This document shows, one piece after another, positions 8,581 to 16,900 of a stretch of DNA of 64,000 nt. Each line of letters begins with the position of its first letter. The first letter of the stretch is position 1. Location of the stretch: assembly GCF_020026305.1 (NCBI RefSeq), contig NZ_CP075691.1, forward strand, positions 6,386,001 through 6,450,000, written 5' to 3'. The notes under the pieces are model-generated. The model ran no database searches and was not told where the DNA came from. It saw nothing but the letters and a program-made list of their open reading frames with translations. Made by a program: the position numbers and the translations under genes. This DNA is from Streptomyces sp. 135 (GTDB taxonomy: Bacteria; Actinomycetota; Actinomycetes; Streptomycetales; Streptomycetaceae).

Positions 8581-10221
8581 TCATCGTGATTCCTCCGTGG
8601 CGGCCAGTTCGGGCTCGCCGAGCGCTTCGGGCAGGACGACAGTGAACTCCGCGCCCCCCTCAGGTGCCTCAGCGGCCCGTGCGCTGCCGCCCTGCCGCTC
8701 GGCGAGCCTGCGGACCAGAGCGAGGCCGATACCACGCTTGCCGTGCGCCGGCGGCTCCTTGGTGGTCCAGCCCTCCGTGAAGATCGTCTCGCGCTGCCCG
8801 GCGGGCACTCCCGGACCCGTGTCGCGGACGCGAAGGACCACCGAGCGCCTTTCGGTGCGTACGGCGACCTCCACGCGCGCGTGGCGGGTGCCCGCGGCGG
8901 CGTCAAGGGCGTTGTCGACGAGGTTGCCGACGATCGTGACGAGGCCGCCCGGGTCGACGAGCCGATCGGGCAGCGAGGTGTCGCGCGGTACGGAGAGCGC
9001 GACTCCGCGCTCCGCCGCGACCGTGGCCTTGCCGACCAGGAGCGCCGCGAGCAGCGGGTCGTGGATCTTCTCGGTGATCTGCTCGGCGGTCACGCGGTGC
9101 GCGCCGGCCACCTCGCCCACGTACTCGGCGGCTTCCTCGTACATCTCCAGTTCGAGCAGTCCAAGGAGCGTGTGCATGCGGTTGGCGTGTTCGTGGTCCT
9201 GGGCACGCAGGGCGTCGATGAGGCCGCGGGTGGAGTCCAGTTCGCGGCCGAGCTGCTCCAGCTCCGTGCGGTCGCGCAGGGTGGCGACGGCGCCCCCGTC
9301 GTCGGTGGGCATGCGGTTGGCGACCAGGACGCGTTGTCCGCGGACGGTCAGCAGGTCGGTGCCGGTGACCCGGCCGGCGAGCACATCGGTCGTACGCCCC
9401 TCGCCGAGCGCGTCGTCCAGCGGGCGGCCGAGCGCCTCCGCACCGAGGCCGAGGAGGCGCTGTGCCTCGTCGTTGAGCAGCCGGATCCGGCCGGCGCGGT
9501 CCAGGGCTACGACCCCCTCGCGGATGCCGTGCAGCATCGCCTCGCGCTCCGCGAGCAGCGCCGAGATGTCGGAGAAGGCCAGGTCACGGGTCTGCCGCTG
9601 CACCCTGCGGGAGATCAGGTACGCGGCGAGCGCGCCGACGGCCAGCGCCCCGCCCGCGTAGGCGAGCAACCCCGGGATCGAGTGCACCAGACGGGCGCGC
9701 ACGCTGTCGTACTCGATGCCTACGGAGACGGCGCCCACGATGGCCCCGTCCGCGTCCCGCAGCGGCACCTTGCCGCGCGCCGAGCGGCCCAGCGTGCCGT
9801 CGTCGATCTCTATGACCTCGTGGCCCGCGAGCGCGTCGCTGGGGTCGGTCGAGACGACCTTGCCGATCTGGGCGCGGTCGGTGTGGGACCAGCGAACGCC
9901 TTCTTTGTTCATGATGACGACGTACTCGGCGCCGCTGGCCCGGCGGATCCGGTCGGCTTCCTTCTGGACGGGCCCGTCACCCGTGGGCGGTGAGGACTCC
10001 AGCTCCTCGGCGAGCTGGGGGCGGGCGGCCGTCGTCTGGGCGATGGCCAGCGCGCGACGCATCGCCTGGTCGTCGAGCTGATCGCTGAGCGGCGCGAGGA
10101 AGAGCCCGGTGGCCAGGACCGCGACCCCGGCGGCGATCGCCAGCTGCATCAGCAGTACCTGCGAGAACACGCGCCGCGGCAGGCCGAGGCGGCGGCGTCG
10201 CACAGGGGAGGTCGGGCTCAT
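8581..10221 (-). CDS. Sensor histidine kinase, DcuS/CitA-like
   Basis: A 546-residue membrane kinase. One helix near residues 20-42 precedes an extracytoplasmic sensor region (about 43-183) of the CitA/DcuS cache type, then a second helix (about 184-205) and a PAS domain (about 220-320; EGVVALDRAGRIRLLNDEAQRLLGL). The DcuS-type H-box AQDHEHANRMHTLLGLLEL contains the likely phospho-His (His343 or His345). The ATPase domain shows VGNLVDNALDAA, DTGPGVP and GKRGIGLALVRRL. Relatives sense citrate or C4-dicarboxylates; the ligand here is unknown. It is first in an operon with the response regulator. The nearby acetate-type symporter is a plausible target. Confidence 0.9.
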   Translation of the reverse strand: MSPTSPVRRRRLGLPRRVFSQVLLMQLAIAAGVAVLATGLFLAPLSDQLDDQAMRRALAIAQTTAARPQLAEELESSPPTGDGPVQKEADRIRRASGAEYVVIMNKEGVRWSHTDRAQIGKVVSTDPSDALAGHEVIEIDDGTLGRSARGKVPLRDADGAIVGAVSVGIEYDSVRARLVHSIPGLLAYAGGALAVGALAAYLISRRVQRQTRDLAFSDISALLAEREAMLHGIREGVVALDRAGRIRLLNDEAQRLLGLGAEALGRPLDDALGEGRTTDVLAGRVTGTDLLTVRGQRVLVANRMPTDDGGAVATLRDRTELEQLGRELDSTRGLIDALRAQDHEHANRMHTLLGLLELEMYEEAAEYVGEVAGAHRVTAEQITEKIHDPLLAALLVGKATVAAERGVALSVPRDTSLPDRLVDPGGLVTIVGNLVDNALDAAAGTRHARVEVAVRTERRSVVLRVRDTGPGVPAGQRETIFTEGWTTKEPPAHGKRGIGLALVRRLAERQGGSARAAEAPEGGAEFTVVLPEALGEPELAATEESR

Positions 10222-10380
10222 GTGTACGAACGGTACGGCCGGTAACGGGCTACTCCGAAGTCAGTGTGGTGGGGATCTCGTACGCGAACCAGGCGGTCTG
10301 GCGGTCTGACGCGTTGGACCCGGGCTCCGGTCGGCCGTTGCCCCTTTGCGGCGCCCTAGGGGGCCAGGGGTGCCTGCGCT

Positions 10381-11286
10381 CTACGGGACCGGGCGTACCG
10401 CCACCACGTCCATCCGCGCCGGGGACTTCAGAGCCGCACCGCAGCTCTCCGGACGGGGCGGCTGCGAGGCGCCCTGTTCCACGGTGACCTGCCACCGGCG
10501 GCCATCGGTGTGTGCCACGGCCACTTCCCAGCGCGGGGCCGCGCCGTCCGTGCCGAGGACGGTCAGGGCCCCGGCGCCGTCCTCGCCCGTCGCCGTCCGC
10601 ACCGCCAGCTCGGCGGCCTGGGCGGGGCGCTCCCACGCGGAGTTGCCCCGGCAGCCCTCGCTGATCACCCGGCCCCCGCGCACCGCTTCGAGGATCTCCT
10701 TGACGGCGTGCGTCCCGGCCCTCCCGTACGCGTAGCCGTACGGGAGCACCAACAGCGTGGGCGAGAAACGATGACCACCCAGATGAGTGATCTCCCAGGC
10801 CCCCTCTTCACCGGCGGCCGCGAGCTCGGCGGCGAGCGGCCGGCCGAGCAGGGCGCAGCAGCGGTCGCGCTTGCCGTTGGTGCAGACGAGCGCGAGCGGG
10901 GCGCCCGTGTGCGGGGTGCCGAAGCCGCCGTGCTCGCCCGCGCCGAGAGCCGCGAAGTCGAGGTCCAGCAAGCGCCTCGGGTCGTCCGTCACCTCGGAGC
11001 GCAGCCATGTGCGGCCGGGGACGGTGTGCGCCACGTACACCCGATGCCGGGTCGGAGCATGGCAGTCCGCGTGGCGTCCGGGGCGGCGGATCAGTGCGAC
11101 GCGCACGCCCGTGCCTTCGGCGGCGCTCTCCAGGGCGCGGCCGATCTCCGGGTCGAGATGGCTGGACGTCAGCGCCTTGGCGCCCCAGGGGCCCGGCTGC
11201 TCCACCAGGAGCCATGTCCTGGCAGTTGCCGCTGTCCCCGCAAGAGGCTCGTCCAGGTCCCGCGAGGCGGTCGCACACGTACTCAC
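10381..11286 (-). CDS. Sucrase/ferredoxin-like protein, iron-regulated
   Basis: A 301-residue protein of the sucrase/ferredoxin-like family, related to thioredoxin-fold [2Fe-2S] proteins. The motif ALVCTNGKRDRCCALLGRPLA (about 133-153) carries CxnCC cysteines and is followed by THLGGHRFSPTLLVLPYG with conserved histidines, as expected for cluster binding. The GTG start at 11286 abuts a near-consensus iron box (11287-11303), and no ribosome-binding site fits between them, so the mRNA may be leaderless. Control by DmdR1/IdeR under iron limitation is inferred from the operator. Its biochemical role in iron metabolism is not established to my knowledge. Confidence 0.82.
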   Translation of the reverse strand: MSTCATASRDLDEPLAGTAATARTWLLVEQPGPWGAKALTSSHLDPEIGRALESAAEGTGVRVALIRRPGRHADCHAPTRHRVYVAHTVPGRTWLRSEVTDDPRRLLDLDFAALGAGEHGGFGTPHTGAPLALVCTNGKRDRCCALLGRPLAAELAAAGEEGAWEITHLGGHRFSPTLLVLPYGYAYGRAGTHAVKEILEAVRGGRVISEGCRGNSAWERPAQAAELAVRTATGEDGAGALTVLGTDGAAPRWEVAVAHTDGRRWQVTVEQGASQPPRPESCGAALKSPARMDVVAVRPVP

Positions 11287-11303
11287 GTAGGTGAGCCTAA
11301 CCT
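11287..11303 (-). promoter_or_regulatory. Iron box (DmdR/IdeR operator)
   Basis: The minus strand reads AGGTTAGGCTCACCTAC, matching the 19-bp streptomycete iron box core (TTAGGTTAGGCTCACCTAA) at all positions but the last within this span. TAGGCT inside it could be the -10 hexamer, putting the transcription start at or next to the GTG. Confidence 0.85.
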
Positions 11304-11322
11304 GCGCGCGAGGGAGGGCTGT

Positions 11323-12759
11323 TCACTCCTGCCCCTGACCGTTGGCTTGCTTGGGCAGGCAGAACATCAGGGCCCACATCAGGGCGAGGGCGCCGCCGAC
11401 CCACCACAGCACGCTGGTGAACGCGTCGCGGTTGAGTGCGCCGTCGGGTGAGCCGTTGGTGGCGGTGAAGAACGCGAGGGCGGTCAGCGCGGTGCCGAGG
11501 GCGATGCCCAGGTGCATGGCAGTGTTGAACAGACCCGAGGCGGAACCGGCGTTCTCGTGCCGGACCTCGGCGAGCGCCATGTCGGCGAGCGGGCCGCCGA
11601 CCATGCCGAGGCCGAAGCCGATCAGTACCACCGGGGCGGTCATCGTGAGGAGGGTCAGGTCAGTCTGTCGGCTGCTGATCTCCAGTCCGTAGGCGGCCAT
11701 CGAGGAGAGCGCGATCAGGGCTCCGGCCTGGGGCAACCGGCGCCCGAAGCGCCCGGCACTCTTCGCCGCGGTCGTCGCACCGGCCAGTTCCCCGAGGGCT
11801 AGCAGCACGAACGCCAGGGCCGCGTGGAAGGGGCTCATGCCCAGGCCGCGCTGGAGGTAGAGCGTCCACGTCATGAAGAACAGGCCGCACAGCAGGCCGA
11901 GCATCAGCTGTGCGGACAGGCCGCCGGAGAACTGCCTGTCCCGGAAGAGGGACAGGGTCACGAGCGGGGCACGGTCCTGCTTGTGCTGCTGGTGGCGCAG
12001 GAAGACGCCGAGGACGAGGAGACCCGCGGCGAGCATGGCGAAGCACCACAGCGGCCAGTGGTGGGTGTGGCCCTCGGTGAGCGGGAAGAGGATCAGGACG
12101 ATGGCCAGTGCGGACAGCGCCATGCCGCTGAGGTCGAGCCGGTCGGTCTTGTGCGCGGTCTTGTGCCTGGTCGTCTGCGCGGCCTTGTGCGCGGTCCTGT
12201 CTGCGGTCCTGTGTGCGGTCGATTCGGGGATGAACCTGCGTCCCAGGATGATCACGGCGAGGCCGACGGGCACGTTGATCAGGAAGATCGGCCGCCAGGA
12301 CAGTCCGAGCAGGTCGGCCTCGGTGAGCAGGCCGCCCAGGACCGGTCCCAGGACGTTGGCGAGCGAGAGGACGGCTCCGTAGAGGCCGAAGGCCTTGCTG
12401 CGGTTCTCGCCGTCGAAGGTGACGTGGAGGGTGGCCAGGACCTGCGGGATCATCAGGGCCACTCCAGCACCCTGGAGCACACGGGCGGCGATCAGCACAC
12501 CGGGGCCGGTGGCCAGGCCGCACAGCAGCGAGGCCACGGTGAACACGATGGTGCCGACAAGGAGGATCCTGCGCCGGCCGTGGAGGTCGCCGAGACGTCC
12601 GCCGGTGATCAGCCCGACGGCGACCATCAGCGAGTAACCGGCGGTCAGCCACTGCACCGCGGCTGGACCGGCTCCGGTCGACCCCTGGATCGCGGGCAGG
12701 GCGGTCAGGACGACCGACTGGTCGAGGATGTCCATGAGCTCGGCGACCAGGAGCACCAC
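11323..12759 (-). CDS. DHA2-family MFS drug exporter, 5' end frameshifted
   Basis: A 14-helix major facilitator of the EmrB/QacA type, 478 residues as read from the GTG at 12759. Motif A is present as GGRLGDLHGRRRILLVG, motif C-like glycine/proline pattern as LSLANVLGPVLGGLL, and helix 1 as ELMDILDQSVVLTALPAIQ. A short linker of repeated TAHKT/TDRTAHKA units lies at about residues 190-215. The start at 12759 falls inside helix 1 and has no good ribosome-binding site. The natural start appears to be GTG 12866 with AGGAG, in another frame; one extra C in the run 12783-12787 would join the two. It is therefore either a recent frameshift or a sequence error. Substrate unknown. Confidence 0.8.
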   Translation of the reverse strand: MVLLVAELMDILDQSVVLTALPAIQGSTGAGPAAVQWLTAGYSLMVAVGLITGGRLGDLHGRRRILLVGTIVFTVASLLCGLATGPGVLIAARVLQGAGVALMIPQVLATLHVTFDGENRSKAFGLYGAVLSLANVLGPVLGGLLTEADLLGLSWRPIFLINVPVGLAVIILGRRFIPESTAHRTADRTAHKAAQTTRHKTAHKTDRLDLSGMALSALAIVLILFPLTEGHTHHWPLWCFAMLAAGLLVLGVFLRHQQHKQDRAPLVTLSLFRDRQFSGGLSAQLMLGLLCGLFFMTWTLYLQRGLGMSPFHAALAFVLLALGELAGATTAAKSAGRFGRRLPQAGALIALSSMAAYGLEISSRQTDLTLLTMTAPVVLIGFGLGMVGGPLADMALAEVRHENAGSASGLFNTAMHLGIALGTALTALAFFTATNGSPDGALNRDAFTSVLWWVGGALALMWALMFCLPKQANGQGQE

Positions 12760-12866
12760 GAGGGCGATCCGGGCAGCCAGGGCCCCCTCGGCGGGCGATC
12801 CGCCGGAGTGTGAGCCGGGGGCTCGGTGGTGTGCTGCGGCTCGTTGCCGAGCGCGGGGGAAGACAC
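12760..12866 (-). pseudogene. Out-of-frame N-terminus of the MFS exporter
   Basis: From GTG 12866, with AGGAG eight bases upstream, the frame reads a hydrophilic leader (VSSPALGNEPQHTTEPPAH...). It then leaves the MFS frame at the five-C run 12783-12787 (plus strand). Adding one base there yields ...GALAARIALVVLLVAELMD, a complete first helix. This supports a single-base deletion in a homopolymer. Confidence 0.75.
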
Positions 12867-13262
12867 TGGTGGGACTCCTGATCCAAAGGAATCGGGGAGC
12901 TCAGCAGTCAGCCGCGCCGGGCCGGAAACCGCGAAACCCGGGGCAGACGGCAGAGCTGCACCCGGAAACGACATACAGGGGTGGGCGACGCAACTCAGGC
13001 CAACGCGAGTCCGCCCCCGCACACGTGCGAACACTCGGCACGTGGGGGAACTGCGGACCGCTACCGGGCCTGGGGGATGAAAACACCTCTAGATCGCCAC
13101 AGAAGTAACAAGGAGTCTGCCGCCGGTGCCGACGTCTACGGCACAGCAACTTCTCAACGGTACGACACCCTCGGGGTCTCCGTACATCAGATATTGCGTC
13201 GGCACATCGAGCATTGCGTCGGCGGCAGAACCCCAGCCTCTCCAGTATCTGCGGGGTGCTGG
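12867..13262. other. 396-bp intergenic region with direct repeats
   Basis: It lies upstream of the minus-strand MFS gene and downstream of the minus-strand citrate synthase. ATTGCGTCGGC occurs twice, at 13193-13203 and 13213-13223, exactly 20 bp apart, near AT-richer sequence. No supported gene is seen. An 11-bp repeat at two-turn spacing could be an operator. Confidence 0.5.
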
Positions 13263-14543
13263 TCAGAACGGGGCCTGCCCGGAGGGCGAAGCCGGGGCGG
13301 GCGGCGGCTGCGGTGGGCGCAGTCCGACGTACTGCCCGCTGGGGCGCATGCGCAGCGGCCGCTCGTCGTACTCCTCCAGGGCATGCGCCATCCAGCCCGC
13401 CGTGCGGGCCACCGCGAAGATCGTCTCGCCCGCCTCCGCCGGCATCCCGGAGGAGGCGGTCAGGACGGCCAGGGCGAGGTCGACGTTGGCGTGCAGGTCC
13501 GTGTGGCGCGCGGCGGTGGCGACCACGTCGCGGGCCGCGGCGACGGCGGGGCCCGCCTTCGGCATCATCTCCAAGAGGCCGAACAGCGCCTGTGCCCGCG
13601 GATCCTCGCCGCGGTAGAGGCGGTGGCCGAGGCCGGGGACGCGGCGGCCCGCGCGGAGTTCGTCGGCCACCACAGGGGTCGCGCTGCCCCGGTCGAGCAC
13701 GTCGAGCAGCATGCGGTGGGCGAGGCCGCTGGCGGCGCCGTGCAGCGGGCCCTCCAGTACGCCGAGGCCCGCCGACACCGCCGCGTAGGGGTGGGCGCGT
13801 GCCGAGGCGGCGACGCGTACGGCGAGCGTCGACGCGGCGAGGTCGTGGTCGACGAGCAGCGCGAGCGCCGTGTCCAGGGCGTGCAGCGATGCCTCGTCGG
13901 GGTCGAGACCGCTCAGGCGGGCCCACAACCGCCGGGCCAAGAAACCCTCGTCCCGGTGCCCGGGGAGCACCGGAGGGAGGGCCGCGACGAGCGTGGGGAT
14001 CAGGGTGCGCGCGGTGCCGATGACCGCCTCTTCGGAGAGGTCGAAGCGGAGCGGGTCGGCGGCCCCGGCGGCGATGGCCGCTACGCGCAGCCGGTCCGTC
14101 GGCCCGCTGTGCTCGGGCAGGGTGCTGACGGCCCGGCGGGCCGCGGAGACGGTCTCCCTCGGGGCGGTGAAGCCGATGCCGGGGCACAGGACGCCGGTCC
14201 ACAGCCACTCGGCGACCTCTTCGTAGGAGTGCGCCAGCGCGAGCTCCGTGGCGTCGACGCCACGGAAGTAGTAGCGGTCGTCGTCGATGAGCGTGATGCG
14301 GGTGCGTACGGAGAGTTCGTCGGCGCTGGTCGAGGCGGCTGGTTCCCGTCTGTTCCTGCGGGCCAGGGCCTCGACCTCCCTGGGATCGAACGTGCTGCCG
14401 CGTGCCCCCGCTCCACGGCGGCTGCTGAGCTGACCTCGGCTCACGTACGCGTACACGGTCTCGGGCTTCACACCGAGCAACTCGGCGGCTTCCTTGGTGC
14501 TCAGCCGCCGTCGACCGTCGTGCGCGGTTCCCTGATCCGTCAT
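13263..14543 (-). CDS. Citrate synthase fused to an N-terminal excisionase-like HTH
   Basis: A 426-residue two-domain protein. Residues about 12-65 form a MerR/excisionase-type helix-turn-helix (LSTKEAAELLGVKPETVYAYVSRGQLSSRRG...STFDPREVEAL). The rest is a citrate/2-methylcitrate synthase, with the GPLHGAASG and GLGHRLYRGEDPRAQAL segments carrying the two catalytic histidines and a late DVVATAARHTDLHANVDLALAVL segment. It may be an enzyme, a substrate-sensing regulator, or both. The ATG at 14543 is preferred since the HTH begins soon after; no strong ribosome-binding site is visible. It is divergent from a second citrate synthase across a palindrome (14584-14608) that it might bind. Confidence 0.82.
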   Translation of the reverse strand: MTDQGTAHDGRRRLSTKEAAELLGVKPETVYAYVSRGQLSSRRGAGARGSTFDPREVEALARRNRREPAASTSADELSVRTRITLIDDDRYYFRGVDATELALAHSYEEVAEWLWTGVLCPGIGFTAPRETVSAARRAVSTLPEHSGPTDRLRVAAIAAGAADPLRFDLSEEAVIGTARTLIPTLVAALPPVLPGHRDEGFLARRLWARLSGLDPDEASLHALDTALALLVDHDLAASTLAVRVAASARAHPYAAVSAGLGVLEGPLHGAASGLAHRMLLDVLDRGSATPVVADELRAGRRVPGLGHRLYRGEDPRAQALFGLLEMMPKAGPAVAAARDVVATAARHTDLHANVDLALAVLTASSGMPAEAGETIFAVARTAGWMAHALEEYDERPLRMRPSGQYVGLRPPQPPPAPASPSGQAPF

Positions 14544-14583
14544 GGGCGACACCGTATCCGCATCTCGACACCTGCATCTGTAC

Positions 14584-14608
14584 ATTGATTTTAATTGAGG
14601 AAATCAAT
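14584..14608. promoter_or_regulatory. Palindromic operator between divergent citrate synthases
   Basis: A perfect 8-bp inverted repeat, ATTGATTT (14584-14591) and AAATCAAT (14601-14608), has a 9-bp spacer in strikingly AT-rich DNA. ATGGACAG repeats nearby at 14609-14616 and 14631-14638, 22 bp apart. It is a likely regulator site; the HTH-citrate synthase is a candidate ligand. Confidence 0.55.
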
Positions 14609-14673
14609 ATGGACAGCTAACTAGTCAAGCATGGACAGTCAAATCAAGTTCAGGGAGGAAGTCGAGGAAGAAC

Positions 14674-15858
14674 ATGCCGATCAATGGCTCCACCGCCGCC
14701 CCCAACGAGCCTGTCGAGGTCCCACGAGGACTCGCGGGTGTCGTGGTCACCGAGACCCGACTCGGAGACGTGAGGGGATACGAGGGCTTCTACCACTACC
14801 GCCAGTACTCGGCCGTCGAGCTCGCGCAGAGCCGCAGCTTCGAGGACGTATGGCACCTGATGTTCCACGGCGAGCTACCGGACGCCGCGCAGCGCTCCGC
14901 CTTCGCCGCGCGCACCGCGGCGCTGCGCCACCTCCCCGAAGAGGTGCACGCCGCGCTGCCCGCCATCGCCCGCGCCAGTGTGCTGTCGGGACCGCTCTCC
15001 GGGCTGCGCACCGCCCTGTCGCTCTTCGGGGCGGCGAAGGGCTTCCGTCCGGTGTACGACATCGACGAGGACCAGCGGCGCGCCGACGCGCTGGCCGCGT
15101 CCGCCGTCGTGCCGACGCTCCTCACCGCGCTGTACCGGCTCGGCCAGGGCCTTGAACCGGTGGAACCGCGGGACGACCTCTCGTACGCCGCCAACTACCT
15201 CTACATGCTCACCGGTTCCGAGCCGGACGCCGCCCGCGCCCGCGCGGTCGAGCAGTACTTGATCTCAACCATTGACCATGGCTTCAACGCGTCAACGTTC
15301 ACGGCCCGGGTCATCACGTCCACCGGGGCGGATGTCGCCGCGTGTCTGGTGGGCGCCGTGGGCGCGCTGTCGGGGCCGCTGCACGGTGGGGCACCGAGCC
15401 GCGCCCTCGACACCCTCGATGCGATCGGGACCCCTGACCGCATCGACGGGTGGATCCGTGAGCGTGTCCTCGCGGGGGAGCGCATCATGGGCTTCGGGCA
15501 CCCGGTCTATCGCACCGAGGATCCGCGCTCGCGCATGCTGCGGGGCATCGCGCGCCAATTCGGCGGGCCCATGGTGGAGTTCGCCGTCGAGGTCGAGCGG
15601 CAGGTCGAGGCGATCCTGGCGGAGCTGAAGCCGGGGCGTGAGCTGCACACGAACGTGGAGTTCTACGCCGGGGTCGTCATGGAGCTGTGCGGGCTGCCGC
15701 GCGAGATGTTCACGCCGACGTTCGCTGCCGCGCGCGTGGTGGGCTGGAGCGCCAACGTCCTGGAGCAGGCACGGGACTCGAAGATCATTCGCCCGGCGGC
15801 GCGGTACGTGGGGGAGGCACCGCCGGTCCCGGTACCGCCGGTGTCGTCGGCGCCGTAG
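14674..15858 (+). CDS. Citrate synthase (second, single-domain)
   Basis: A 394-residue citrate/methylcitrate synthase, condensing acetyl-CoA or propionyl-CoA with oxaloacetate in the cytoplasm. Family segments seen are GYEGFYHYRQYSAVEL, the first catalytic His in the GALSGPLHGGAPSRAL loop, the second in IMGFGHPVYRTEDPRS, and an acidic residue within LHTNVEFYAGVVMELCGLP, with the terminal arginine segment AARVVGWSANVLEQ. The ATG at 14674 follows GGAGGAAG and GAGGAAG stretches. It is divergent from the HTH-fused paralogue, and the two are about as similar to each other as distant family members. Whether it serves the TCA or methylcitrate cycle cannot be decided. Confidence 0.88.
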   Translation: MPINGSTAAPNEPVEVPRGLAGVVVTETRLGDVRGYEGFYHYRQYSAVELAQSRSFEDVWHLMFHGELPDAAQRSAFAARTAALRHLPEEVHAALPAIARASVLSGPLSGLRTALSLFGAAKGFRPVYDIDEDQRRADALAASAVVPTLLTALYRLGQGLEPVEPRDDLSYAANYLYMLTGSEPDAARARAVEQYLISTIDHGFNASTFTARVITSTGADVAACLVGAVGALSGPLHGGAPSRALDTLDAIGTPDRIDGWIRERVLAGERIMGFGHPVYRTEDPRSRMLRGIARQFGGPMVEFAVEVERQVEAILAELKPGRELHTNVEFYAGVVMELCGLPREMFTPTFAAARVVGWSANVLEQARDSKIIRPAARYVGEAPPVPVPPVSSAP

Positions 15859-15939
15859 GCACCCTTTCCGGCCCGGCGGTCGGCGATCGGCGGCCGGTGG
15901 TCGGGTGGGCCGGCGGTGACGGACCGGGCGACGGGTGGC

Positions 15940-16053
15940 CCGTTGGTGGTTCGCCAGGGCCTGCTCGAAGGCCCGGAACACCCGCCCCTCCGCGCTCTCC
16001 GGGGGAAGTGCGGCCTTGTGGGCCCGCGTCGGGTTCCAGTAGCGACGGAACGC
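15940..16053 (-). pseudogene. Fragment of a DUF6082-family gene
   Basis: This minus-strand frame encodes AFRRYWNPTRAHKAAL followed by PESAEGRVFRAFEQALA. It aligns by eye with the C-terminal part of the intact DUF6082-like protein at 16901-17476 (FRHYWDATRHHRASL, then DEAKLGRMMDRLDREL). No start or N-terminal domain accompanies it, so it is a gene remnant of about 38 codons. Confidence 0.55.
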
Positions 16054-16123
16054 CCCGTCGGTAGACGTGCCATCAATTCCTCCCCGGGTCTGCGGAATTC
16101 CTCCCGCGGCCGGGCACGGGTAA

Positions 16124-16153
16124 CGGGCCCGGCCCTTGTGGGGACCGGGCCCG
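16124..16153. terminator. Hairpin between the citrate synthase and small-protein cluster
   Basis: The arms CGGGCCCGG (16124-16132) and CCGGGCCCG (16145-16153) pair perfectly around a 12-base loop, just past the stop of the minus-strand gene at 16170. Confidence 0.5.
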
Positions 16154-16169
16154 AGAGGGCTGCGGCTCG

Positions 16170-16442
16170 TCACGCGTCGGGAATGTCGCGCCTGGCCATG
16201 GTGAACGTCTGGCGGGTGATGACGACGATGCGCTGGTGGGCCCCGCGGACGCAGCCGGGCGGCAAGGAGCTCGTGAGCTCGTCGGTCGCGTCGGTGCCGA
16301 TGACGGCGAAGTCCCCGTCATCGAGTTCGAAGATGTCGGGACACGTCTCGCCCGAGAAGCTGCCCCGCTGGGGCGGGGCGACGCCTATCCGGCGGTATGT
16401 GGAGAGTTCCAGGGCGCTCTTGCGCCCAAGACGTACGGCCAT
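16170..16442 (-). CDS. Small hypothetical protein, paralogue A
   Basis: A 90-residue protein of unknown function. It shares a core with its neighbour at 16571-16894: RRIGVAPPQRGSFSGETCPDIFEL, then DGDFAVIGTDATDEL, then an ARRDIP-like end. A single conserved cysteine sits in TCPDIFEL, and the protein looks like a compact beta-rich domain. The ATG at 16442 is chosen because AAGGAG lies 8 bases upstream; the longer frame has no shared sequence. I recall similar small proteins scattered in streptomycete accessory regions, but know no function. It lies in a four-part minus-strand cluster with DUF6082 sequences. Confidence 0.7.
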   Translation of the reverse strand: MAVRLGRKSALELSTYRRIGVAPPQRGSFSGETCPDIFELDDGDFAVIGTDATDELTSSLPPGCVRGAHQRIVVITRQTFTMARRDIPDA

Positions 16443-16570
16443 TCTGCGGCTCCTTGCGGGCAGGCAGGAAATGACGGCGAATATGTCGGGCGGTGAGGGG
16501 TCACTCACGTTGTGCGATGGCGATGCGCCGTCGGATTACCGGGTGCGGCACGACGGCGAACTCGGGCGGC

Positions 16571-16894
16571 TCAGGTCTCGGGGATGTCGACCTTGGCTCG
16601 GATGAGGGTGTCCCGGCTGATGACGACGATGCGCTCATAGGCGGCACGTGCAGCATCGGCCGGCAGTTTGCCGTCGAGCGCCTCGGTCCTGTCTGTCCCG
16701 ATGACGGCGAAGTTGCCGTCGCTGAGTTCGAAGATGTCGGGACAGGTCTGGCCGGTTGCGCTGCCCCGCTCACGGGGAGACGCGCCGATGCGGCGCACGA
16801 TCTTCAAGGGGATCCCGGTCCTTGGGCGATAGGGGAGTAAGGGCGGAGCCAGGTTAGCCCTTGATGTCGCCGGGATGGGTGCGTCGTCATCCAA
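16571..16894 (-). CDS. Small hypothetical protein, paralogue B
   Basis: A protein of up to 107 residues. Its last ~75 match paralogue A (VRRIGASPRERGSATGQTC, PDIFELSDGNFAVIGTD, then IVVISRDTLIRAKVDIPET). The start is uncertain: the ATG at 16894 adds a proline-rich extension without a clear ribosome-binding site, while TTG 16807 or GTG 16798 would give a size like paralogue A. It is separated from the DUF6082 gene upstream by only 6 bp, so co-transcription is likely. Function unknown; tandem duplication with A is evident. Confidence 0.65.
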   Translation of the reverse strand: MDDDAPIPATSRANLAPPLLPYRPRTGIPLKIVRRIGASPRERGSATGQTCPDIFELSDGNFAVIGTDRTEALDGKLPADAARAAYERIVVISRDTLIRAKVDIPET

Positions 16895-16900
16895 CTGGAC

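Noticed and set aside
8554..8584. ATG at 8584 overlapping the kinase stop as start of the response regulator
   Set aside because: That frame stops after nine codons; TTG 8558 with GGAGG opens the receiver domain.
13126..13617. Plus-strand frame starting at GTG 13126 with an AAGGAG-like site
   Set aside because: It runs antisense into the HTH-citrate synthase and has no protein-like conservation that I can recognise.
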